Below, piece by piece: positions 1 through 5,457 of a stretch of DNA of 9,319 bases; position 1 is the first letter of the stretch; the number at the start of each line of letters is the position of its first letter. Both the position numbers and the translations under genes were made by a program. Under the pieces are notes generated by a model, which worked only from the letters and a program-made list of their open reading frames with translations, searched no databases and was not told where the DNA came from. The DNA is from SIG588 sp045533175 (GTDB lineage Bacteria > Bacillota > Clostridia > Oscillospirales > Acutalibacteraceae). The stretch spans positions 1 through 9,319 of the forward strand of contig JAZSHJ010000057.1 in NCBI GenBank assembly GCA_045533175.1. Direction: 5' to 3'.

Positions 1-587
1 GTGATCTTGCCGGGCACGCCGCCGAGACCTTCTTCGATCAACTGCTTGAGCGACCAACCTGCGCAGTAACCCGTCAGCATGGAGAGGTCATGAATGTGGA
101 TGTCCGCATTCTTGTGCGCGTTCGCGATCTCGTCATCGTAAATCTCGGACAGCCAGTAGTTCGCGGTGATCGCACCCGAGTTGCTGAGGATCAGGCCACC
201 GACCGAATAGGTCACGGTGGAGTTCTCCTTCACACGCCAGTCGATGCTCTTCACATACTGATCCACGATCTCTTTGTAGTCCAGAATGGTGGATTTCATG
301 TTACGCAGTTTTTCGCGCTGACGGCGATACAGGATGTACGCCTTCGCCACATCGGCATAACCCGCCTGCACCAGGACGGTTTCCACGCTGTCCTGAATGT
401 CCTCGACTTCCACAATGCCGTTTTCGATCTTCGGTTCAAAATCCGAGGTGACCTTCAGGGCCAAAAAGTCGATGATGTTGTCGTTGAATTGACGGTCGCA
501 GGCTTCAAATGCCTTTTTGATGGCAACGGAGATCTTGGAAATGTCAAATTCTGCCGTCTTTCCGTCACGTTTGTTTACGCGATACAT
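1..587 (-). CDS. nrdD: Anaerobic ribonucleoside-triphosphate reductase, N-terminal part (runs off left edge)
   Basis: This is the first 195 codons of a class III (glycyl-radical) ribonucleotide reductase, which reduces ribonucleoside triphosphates to deoxynucleotides without oxygen. Residues 1-90 or so form an ATP-cone allosteric domain: it opens MYRVNKRDGKTAEFD and later has AGYADVAKAYILYRRQREK. The start of the catalytic domain follows, with the family's NADIHIHDL stretch at about residues 160-168. The catalytic cysteines and the C-terminal glycyl-radical site lie outside the window. I chose the ATG at 587 because AGAGAGG ends 7 bases before it; the in-frame ATG at 593 sits only 1 base from that ribosome binding site. 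The gene follows nrdG on the same strand after 25 bases, so the two are presumably cotranscribed. The activase-first order is the reverse of the common nrdD-nrdG order. No frame disruption is seen in the visible part. Confidence 0.95.
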   Translation of the reverse strand, partial: MYRVNKRDGKTAEFDISKISVAIKKAFEACDRQFNDNIIDFLALKVTSDFEPKIENGIVEVEDIQDSVETVLVQAGYADVAKAYILYRRQREKLRNMKSTILDYKEIVDQYVKSIDWRVKENSTVTYSVGGLILSNSGAITANYWLSEIYDDEIANAHKNADIHIHDLSMLTGYCAGWSLKQLIEEGLGGVPGKI

Positions 588-612
588 ACACATACCTCTC
601 TTCGTTATAGTG

Positions 613-1299
613 TTAAACTCCGCGCAAGGATGCGCGGGGGAGACGCTGTTGCACCGTTGCAAGAATACTCTTCATCTCATCGGGCGAAAAGGCGGTGCAG
701 CCTTCGCCGAGGAGTTCACCGGAATCCACAAACTGTTGGATAAAATACGGATCTTCGGGTTTGAGCCAACGGGCGATCGCTTCAAAGTCGTCCATTGTGT
801 GAAGTCCCTTCACTGCTGTGGTGCGGAATTCATACGGCACGCCGCTTTCCCGCAAAAGACGCATGCTCTCTTCAAACGGGGTGATGTCGCCTACACCGCC
901 GGTAGCGACCGCATACCCTTTGGGCGAACTTTTCACATCCATTGCGACGTAATCCACCGCCCGGGCATTCAGCACGTCGGCCAACCGTTTGGGGAGTGCA
1001 CCGTTGGTGTCGAGCTTCACCAGATATCCCATGTCTTTAATACGTTGAATAAAGGGAAGAATATCCGCTTGCAGTAACGGCTCGCCTCCGGTCAAGCACA
1101 CACCGTCCAACACGCCTTTTCGCTGTTCCAGATAGCGGAAAATCTCCTCTTCCTTCACAGCGGGGGTGGTGACGGTACGCACCAACACAGCGTTGTGACA
1201 AAAGGGACAGCGCAGGTTGCAACCGCCGGTGAAAACGGTGCAGGCCATGTGCTCCGGATAATCCAGGAGTGTCAGTTTTTGAAACCCTTGAATGTTCAT
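613..1299 (-). CDS. nrdG: Anaerobic ribonucleotide reductase activating protein (radical SAM)
   Basis: This 228-residue protein is a radical-SAM activase. It uses a 4Fe-4S cluster and S-adenosylmethionine to install the glycyl radical on NrdD. The cluster motif is C27-x3-C31-x2-C34 (GGCNLRCPFCHN), followed by GGEPLL at 71-76 for SAM binding and DTNG at 97-100. The N-terminus (QKLTLLDYPEHMACTVFTGG) and the length match the clostridial activase subtype usually called NrdG2 (TIGR02495) better than the shorter E. coli NrdG. A weaker alternative is a pyruvate formate-lyase-type activase, but nrdD lies directly downstream. The start is the ATG at 1299, with AAGGAG 12 bases upstream, which is slightly long. 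The nearer ATG at 1309 is out of frame. It is first in its transcript, behind a strong promoter with a probable NrdR box. The last codons form a strong hairpin (618-639). Confidence 0.94.
   Translation of the reverse strand: MNIQGFQKLTLLDYPEHMACTVFTGGCNLRCPFCHNAVLVRTVTTPAVKEEEIFRYLEQRKGVLDGVCLTGGEPLLQADILPFIQRIKDMGYLVKLDTNGALPKRLADVLNARAVDYVAMDVKSSPKGYAVATGGVGDITPFEESMRLLRESGVPYEFRTTAVKGLHTMDDFEAIARWLKPEDPYFIQQFVDSGELLGEGCTAFSPDEMKSILATVQQRLPRASLRGV
618..639 (-). other. Stable hairpin across the 3' end of nrdG
   Basis: On the transcript strand the last nrdG codons before the stop can fold into a stem of nine pairs (CCCCGCGCA against TGCGCGGAG, one of them G-U) closed by a four-base TCCT loop. 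No T-run follows, only TTTAAC, so it is not a normal intrinsic terminator. It lies about 30 bases before the nrdD start. It could act as an RNA stability or processing element that sets nrdD relative to nrdG, or it could be a chance product of GC-rich codons. Confidence 0.5.
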
Positions 1300-1333
1300 A
1301 AGCGCGCATATCTCCTTTTATCGATGCTTGCTC

Positions 1334-1362
1334 ATTTTAGCATATTTTGTTTTGCATGTCAA
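1334..1362 (-). promoter_or_regulatory. Promoter of nrdG-nrdD
   Basis: Reading the minus strand, a perfect -35 TTGACA (1357-1362) is followed by a 17-base spacer and TAAAAT (1334-1339) as -10, preceded by TG one base upstream as in extended -10 promoters. Transcription would start near 1327, about 28 bases before the nrdG ATG. It is the strongest promoter match in the window and shows that the nrd genes are transcribed independently of ddl upstream. Confidence 0.85.
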
Positions 1363-1369
1363 CACCAAA

Positions 1370-1385
1370 ACACAAGATATTGTGG
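1370..1385. promoter_or_regulatory. Probable NrdR box upstream of nrdG
   Basis: The minus strand reads CCACAATATCTTGTGT, a near-perfect palindrome that closely fits the known NrdR-box consensus (roughly ACACWATATYTWGTGT). NrdR is the ATP/dATP-sensing repressor of ribonucleotide reductase genes. The box lies 7 bases upstream of the -35 of the nrdG promoter, a sensible place for repression. NrdR boxes normally come in pairs about 31 bases apart centre to centre. At that distance (1401-1416) only the first half of a box, ACATAAT, is recognisable, so the second site is degenerate or absent. Confidence 0.62.
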
Positions 1386-1445
1386 TAAAAACGCGATTCT
1401 ACATAATCACCAAAAAAGGCGCGTTTCTTTGCGCACAATGCCAAG

Positions 1446-1489
1446 AAACGTAAAAAGGCCGTTCCGTAAGGGGAACAGCCTTTACGTTT
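1446..1489 (-). terminator. Intrinsic terminator after the hydrolase-Mur ligase-ddl unit
   Basis: Just downstream of the ddl stop, on the minus strand, AAACGTAAAGGC-TGTTCC and GGAAC-GGCC-TTTTTACGTTT form a long stem with a one-base mismatch and a loop of about six bases. The 3' arm contains TTTTT. This fits termination of the leftward ddl transcript. The A-rich 5' arm could give weak termination in the opposite direction, but there is no rightward gene there to need it. Confidence 0.82.
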
Positions 1490-1500
1490 TCACTTTTGAA

Positions 1501-2679
1501 TCATGCTTTGCCTTTAGCGCCTTTTGCACCACCGAAACCATCCAGAATATTGGTCTCAAAGCTGAAATTCAGCGCCTCGCGGTCACGCTTGCGTTTGAAT
1601 GCCAAGGTGATCATACGATCAAGCAAAGCAGGGAAGGCAAGGTCGGAAGCTTCCCAGAGGTAAAACGCGAGGGAACCGGGGATGGTGTTGATTTCGTTGA
1701 TGTACAGCTCACCCGTTTCGGTATTGTTCAAAAAATCAATGCGGGATACGCCGCAACATCCGAGTGCTTTGAAGGTTTTGACCGCCAGATCTTGTACCTG
1801 CGCGGTGAGTTCGTCGGGGATGTCTGCGGGGCAGATACGTTTGAGCGAACTCATGCCGCCGCCGTTTTTGTCGCCCGCAATATACTTATCCTTATAAGAA
1901 AGAATTTCGTCCGAATTGATGGGACGTTCACACACCGAGGGGATCGCATCATCTGCATCGCCCAACACCGCACAGTTGATCTCCCGCAGATTCTGTACTG
2001 CGGTTTCCACCAAAATACGATCGGCAAAGGTGCAAGCATCATCCATTGCGGCACGCAAAGAGGCGCGGTCGTGTGCTATCGCAATGCCCACCGACGAGCC
2101 GAGGTTGACCGGTTTCACAATTACGGGATAGGGGAAGCGCGCTTCAACGGTATCCATCACAGCATCGCTGTCCGCCGCCCAGGCGCGGCCGCGGAACTGT
2201 AGTGCATCCAGTACGGGAAGGTCGGCCGTTTTCAGCACCGCCTTCATGGCAAACTTATCCATACCGAGCGCCGAAGAGGTCACGTCACACGCGGCATAGG
2301 GAACACCCAGCATTTCCAACATGCCCATCAGCGTGCCGTCCTCCACATTGGTGCCGTGCACCACGGGAAGCACCACTTCAAAGGTTGCCACCGTGTTGTT
2401 GCCGAATTTCTTTTGCGGAAAACGCTGCAGTGCCACTCCGTCTGCGGTGGCCACGGGAACCACACGCGTGGCAGCATCCAAACACGCGTTCATGTTTTTA
2501 TAGGATTCGATCTTATCAATGCCTTCGCCGACATACCATGCATTCTCTTTGGAAAGATACACGGCAATCGGTTCGTAGTGTTCGCGGTCAAGCGCGTGAT
2601 ACGCCTGCAAACCCGAAATAATGGATACTTCGTGTTCCACACTTTTGCCGCCGAACAGCACGGCCACTTTGGTCTTCAT
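1501..2679 (-). CDS. ddl: D-alanine--D-alanine ligase family protein
   Basis: This 392-residue ATP-grasp ligase is predicted to join two D-alanines in the cytoplasm for peptidoglycan precursor synthesis. Visible motifs are GGKSVEHEVS at 11-20 with the catalytic Glu, HGTNVEDG at 108-115, MDK at 140-142, K189-P in the ATP site, GSSVGI at 194-199, SRID at 312-315 and NEINTIPGS at 328-336 with metal and substrate ligands. The omega-loop region (about 261-284) is long and Gly/Ser-rich (GGGMSSLKRICPA), and Arg or Lys sits where E. coli DdlB has Tyr216. The C-terminus adds about 30 residues ending AKGAKGKA. I chose the ATG at 2679 because GAGAGGAG lies 10 bases upstream and MKTKVAVLFGG is the family N-terminus; the open frame continues 51 codons further into the preceding gene. 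It is third in the unit, 31 bases after the Mur ligase. I recall similar loops in clostridial Ddl proteins, so D-Ala-D-Ala remains most likely. Confidence 0.9.
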   Translation of the reverse strand: MKTKVAVLFGGKSVEHEVSIISGLQAYHALDREHYEPIAVYLSKENAWYVGEGIDKIESYKNMNACLDAATRVVPVATADGVALQRFPQKKFGNNTVATFEVVLPVVHGTNVEDGTLMGMLEMLGVPYAACDVTSSALGMDKFAMKAVLKTADLPVLDALQFRGRAWAADSDAVMDTVEARFPYPVIVKPVNLGSSVGIAIAHDRASLRAAMDDACTFADRILVETAVQNLREINCAVLGDADDAIPSVCERPINSDEILSYKDKYIAGDKNGGGMSSLKRICPADIPDELTAQVQDLAVKTFKALGCCGVSRIDFLNNTETGELYINEINTIPGSLAFYLWEASDLAFPALLDRMITLAFKRKRDREALNFSFETNILDGFGGAKGAKGKA

Positions 2680-2710
2680 AACAAAACAACTCCTCTCAGA
2701 GTAATGATTC

Positions 2711-4252
2711 TCAGAAATTATCCGGTAGGTCGTTTTCCAGCAACACGGTGCGACCGTTTGCTTTTGGTAACGCCGCCAGAATGGCGAGCGCCTCGTTGAG
2801 TGTGGCGGCCACAAACAAACGCGATTCTTCAAAACCGCCCTCCAACAGTCCCGCTTTCAGCGGCGGCGCTTGCTTTTCACCAACCAAGATAGCGTAGTCA
2901 CAGCAGTCGGCGGCGTATTGTCCCAGTTCGCGGTTGAGTGTTTCCTGTCGTTCACCGGGTTCCACCATACCGGGGGTGACCAATACACGCTGGGTATCAA
3001 ACGCTTTCAGCACATCCAATGCCGCACGGAATCCGGCGGGGTTGGAGTTGTACGCATCGTCGATAAATCCGTTGGGCAACAGTTGCAAGCGGTGGGGAAC
3101 CGGCTTCAAAAGACGAATGGGATACGCCATGTCTTTGAGTGCCACGCCCATGCGGTGCGCCACCGCAATGCATCCCACCAAGTTCTGGATGTTGTGTGAA
3201 CCGAGTAGACGGGTGGTGAAATCGGCTCTTTCCCCGGCGGAAGTCACCACCGTAAAGTGGGTACCGTTTTGGTCGATGTGTATGTTTTCGGCTTTGTAAT
3301 CACCGTATTCCAATCCGTAACCCACGGAACGGCGGTTTTGTTCGCGGATGTGCTCGTTATCCGTATTCAAAAACAACATGCCGTCTTCGGGCAGAGCGTC
3401 TGCCAATTCAAACTTGGTGGAGATGATGTTTTCCAAACTGCCGAAGGTTTCCAAATGCTGTTCACCAATGGAGGTGATGACACCGTGTGCGGGATGCACC
3501 AGATCGCAGATCTCTTTGATATCACCCACATTTTTTGCACCCATTTCGGCAATGAAGATCTGGTGCGAGGGACGCAAATGCTCACGGATGGTGCGTACCA
3601 CGCCGAGCGTGGTGTTGAAGTTTTCGGGGGTGATCAACACGTTATATTTGACCGACAGCAACGCGTGCAGAAACACTTTCGTGCTGGTCTTACCGTAACT
3701 TCCCGTGATGCCGATCACGGTGAGGTCCTTTCGTTCCTCCATGCGGCGGCGGGCGTCTTGAATATAACGATTGGCAATCGCCTTTTCCACAGGGGCGGCG
3801 ATAAATGCCGAAATACGCACCCAAAACCACACAATACTGCAAAACAATCCGAGCAACAACAGCGCCCGCCAGGTGTTGAAGAACCACGTGCCGAGGAGCG
3901 CTGATGCAAGAACCAATCCTTCAACCGCAAACAAACGCTTCACGCGGGCGGTGACGACCAACGGTTTTTTGGCCTTTTTCGGCCAATTCAGCAAGGTGGT
4001 TACCAGCAACATGGCGATCGCGATGCCGATCCGTACCGTATCGTTCAACGAAATAAACCCCAACACCGCCAACGCAAGCGGAAGCAACCGCTTGGGAGAT
4101 ATCAGACGGTCGGTGTTTTCGTTGCACCAACGCATGTACCGTTCGTCGCGATAGGAATTCAACTGAAACATATGTGTAAAGTATACCGCCTGTACACCGT
4201 AACAGAGTGCCGCGGCGGCGAGCATAGCCGTTTTAAGAATCAGCGGTAACAC
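2711..4252 (-). CDS. Membrane-anchored MurF-type Mur ligase
   Basis: This 513-residue protein combines a membrane region with a Mur ligase. Residues 1-150 hold about five hydrophobic segments (roughly 3-28, 54-70, 74-90, 108-126, 128-150), with the loop motif NSYRDERYMRW near 32-42. The ligase follows: P-loop GSYGKTSTK at 184-192, NFNTTLG at 211-217, GEQHLETF at 263-270, NTDN at 296-299, GSHNIQN at 351-357 and DDAYNSNP at 398-405. The last two are typical of MurF, which adds D-Ala-D-Ala to UDP-MurNAc-tripeptide using ATP. The soluble N-terminal domain that binds UDP-MurNAc in classical MurF is not visible; the membrane region takes its place. The start is GTG at 4252, with GGGAG 10 bases upstream. 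It lies 22 bases after the hydrolase gene and is followed by ddl, which would make its dipeptide substrate. It could be the cell's MurF or a second, lipid-linked-substrate enzyme; PgsB/CapB also has an N-terminal membrane part but lacks these MurF motifs. Confidence 0.85.
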   Translation of the reverse strand: MLPLILKTAMLAAAALCYGVQAVYFTHMFQLNSYRDERYMRWCNENTDRLISPKRLLPLALAVLGFISLNDTVRIGIAIAMLLVTTLLNWPKKAKKPLVVTARVKRLFAVEGLVLASALLGTWFFNTWRALLLLGLFCSIVWFWVRISAFIAAPVEKAIANRYIQDARRRMEERKDLTVIGITGSYGKTSTKVFLHALLSVKYNVLITPENFNTTLGVVRTIREHLRPSHQIFIAEMGAKNVGDIKEICDLVHPAHGVITSIGEQHLETFGSLENIISTKFELADALPEDGMLFLNTDNEHIREQNRRSVGYGLEYGDYKAENIHIDQNGTHFTVVTSAGERADFTTRLLGSHNIQNLVGCIAVAHRMGVALKDMAYPIRLLKPVPHRLQLLPNGFIDDAYNSNPAGFRAALDVLKAFDTQRVLVTPGMVEPGERQETLNRELGQYAADCCDYAILVGEKQAPPLKAGLLEGGFEESRLFVAATLNEALAILAALPKANGRTVLLENDLPDNF

Positions 4253-4274
4253 GGAATATCAACTCCCGATTCGA

Positions 4275-5039
4275 TTATTTCAAAAAGGAATCCAACACAC
4301 GGCGGCATTGTCCCCACCGTTCGGCAAAGGCGAAATGTCCCGCGTCGGCCAACGTGACCAACCCCGCATCGGGAATCAACATTTCCATCTTCTTCCCGTC
4401 ACAAAGGGGGGTGGCGGTATCTTTCTCGCCCCAGATGAGCAAGGTGGACGCCTTTACAAGCGGAAGCAGGTGCGAAAGATCTTGATTCACCGCCAACACC
4501 ATACTTTGACGCATGATGGGGGAGGCGTTGCGGTAATCCGCAGAGCCGTGTTTGTTGCGTGCCTTTTCCACCGCATTGGGGAACAAGGTGCGCACACCGG
4601 GGAGAGAGAAAAACCATTTGGCCGCTTTATAGGTGTATACCTTGCGATAATACGAGAAGCCGCGATGCGGTTTTAACCCCGCCGCATCCATCAAAATCGC
4701 CTTTTTCACCGTGAAGGCACATTCTTCCGCCAGCAGATGCAACGCAATGCGCCCGCCGTTGGAGTGGCCGATCAACACCGCTTCATGAATATCCAATGCG
4801 GCGGCAAATGCGTTCACAAAAGCGGCATACCGCGTGGATGTCCACGGTTCGGGCGGTTCTTGCGATCCGCCGAAACCGGGCAGATCGGGTGCGATCACAC
4901 GACAGTAGGCGGAAAGGTGGTCGATAATTAAACGGTAGGTTTCGGCAGGAGCGCCCCAACCGTGCAACAACAAGACGATCGGACCTTCGCCGCAGTCGAA
5001 ATAGGCAATGTTCAAGCCATCGACGGTCACGTTTTTCAT
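4275..5039 (-). CDS. Alpha/beta-fold hydrolase
   Basis: This 254-residue protein is an alpha/beta hydrolase with an intact catalytic triad: nucleophile Ser93 in GHSNGG (91-96), acid Asp207 in WGEKD and His235 in DAGHF. The oxyanion-hole motif HGWG is at 26-29. A variable cap lies at about 122-185. No signal peptide or membrane segment is seen, so it should act in the cytoplasm. The substrate cannot be told from sequence; the family includes esterases, lipases, amidases and C-C hydrolases. I chose the ATG at 5039 because GAAAGGTGAG lies just upstream at good spacing and MKNVTVDGLNIAYF is a normal family start; the frame extends 15 codons further into the promoter region. It is the first gene of the unit with the Mur ligase and ddl, which hints at a cell-envelope substrate, but that is inference from position only. 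Confidence 0.88.
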   Translation of the reverse strand: MKNVTVDGLNIAYFDCGEGPIVLLLHGWGAPAETYRLIIDHLSAYCRVIAPDLPGFGGSQEPPEPWTSTRYAAFVNAFAAALDIHEAVLIGHSNGGRIALHLLAEECAFTVKKAILMDAAGLKPHRGFSYYRKVYTYKAAKWFFSLPGVRTLFPNAVEKARNKHGSADYRNASPIMRQSMVLAVNQDLSHLLPLVKASTLLIWGEKDTATPLCDGKKMEMLIPDAGLVTLADAGHFAFAERWGQCRRVLDSFLK

Positions 5040-5072
5040 ACCGTTACTCACCTTTCTTTGCATTTTTACTCT

Positions 5073-5101
5073 AGTATAACACATTCCTTTTAAAAACGCA
5101 A
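5073..5101 (-). promoter_or_regulatory. Promoter of the hydrolase-Mur ligase-ddl unit
   Basis: On the minus strand TATACT (5073-5078) is a near-consensus -10, preceded by TG one base upstream (extended -10). A weaker -35, TTGCGT (5096-5101), lies 17 bases upstream. Transcription would begin about 28 bases before the hydrolase ATG. The surrounding sequence is AT-rich, and the promoter is divergent from feoA. Confidence 0.7.
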
Positions 5102-5205
5102 AACAAAAAATACAAAATCAGCATATTTTTTCACACGTACCTCTGTTTACATCCGGGCATAGGATAGAATAGCCATCTAATGTGTATGAAAGGGAGCGAA
5201 TGCCT
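5102..5205 (+). promoter_or_regulatory. feoAB upstream region with a possible -10 and operator
   Basis: This is the feoA side of the divergent intergenic stretch. TAGAAT at 5165-5170 could serve as -10, but no good -35 lies at the right distance: TTTACA at 5146-5151 is only 13 bases upstream. The segment 5165-5179 has the short inverted repeat TAGA-N7-TCTA around AGCC, loosely like half of a DtxR/IdeR-type metal-repressor site. The match is weak. An iron-responsive regulator would be expected for feoAB, but the sequence does not settle which one. The feoA ribosome binding site AAAGGGAG lies at 5189-5196. Confidence 0.3.
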
Positions 5206-5457
5206 ATGAATAACGGAGATTGTACGTTGGCCGACTTGAAGGCGGGTGAACGCGCGACCGTGGCGGCGTTGCACACAGAAGAAGGGATGCGGCATCGCCT
5301 TTGGGATATGGGAATGGTGGAAGGCACGGCGGTGGAATGTGTGTTTCAAAGTCCGTCGGGAGATCCCGCGGCATACGTTGTGCGCGGTACTGTGATGGCA
5401 TTGCGCCGCACGGATGCGGCCACCATCACGGTGAAAAGAGAAGAGGTGGGAGGATGA
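5206..5457 (+). CDS. feoA: Ferrous iron transport protein A
   Basis: This is an 83-residue SH3-like FeoA protein, a small cytoplasmic partner thought to bind or modulate the FeoB transporter. The family pattern runs throughout: LADLKAGERATVAAL near the start, MRHRLWDMGMVEGTAVE in the middle, then SPSGDPAAYVVRGTVMALRR and a final beta strand. The length is normal. Three in-frame starts are possible: GTG 5182, ATG 5200 and ATG 5206. The AAAGGGAG at 5189-5196 lies 9 bases before ATG 5206, only 3 before ATG 5200 and downstream of GTG 5182, so 5206 is preferred. The stop overlaps the feoB start in an ATGA, which indicates translational coupling. It is the first gene of the unit. Confidence 0.94.
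   Translation: MNNGDCTLADLKAGERATVAALHTEEGMRHRLWDMGMVEGTAVECVFQSPSGDPAAYVVRGTVMALRRTDAATITVKREEVGG

Noticed and set aside
1339..1354. Second NrdR box in the spacer of the nrdG promoter
   Set aside because: It is at the expected 31-base centre distance on the downstream side, but it matches the box consensus poorly in both halves.
1195..2202. Long plus-strand open frame (335 codons) opposite nrdG and ddl
   Set aside because: It lies antisense to two well-recognised genes, crosses the nrdG promoter and the ddl terminator, has no ribosome binding site and matches no family. It is a shadow of the coding bias of ddl.
1501..2679. Reading the ligase as a vancomycin-resistance (Van) ligase
   Set aside because: No vanH, vanX or vanT-type neighbour is present, the neighbour is a MurF-type ligase, and the motifs do not match VanA or VanG specificity loops.
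2680..2832. 51-codon upstream extension of ddl
   Set aside because: It runs into the end of the Mur ligase gene, lacks a ribosome binding site and is followed by a good site and the normal Ddl N-terminus at 2679.
3257..3904. Plus-strand open frame (215 codons) opposite the Mur ligase gene
   Set aside because: It is antisense to a gene with clear Mur ligase motifs, and its translation has no recognisable domain.
5120..5130. AGCATATTTT shared between the feo upstream region and the nrdG promoter (1339-1348)
   Set aside because: A ten-base AT-rich match between two promoter regions is expected by chance and has no symmetry.
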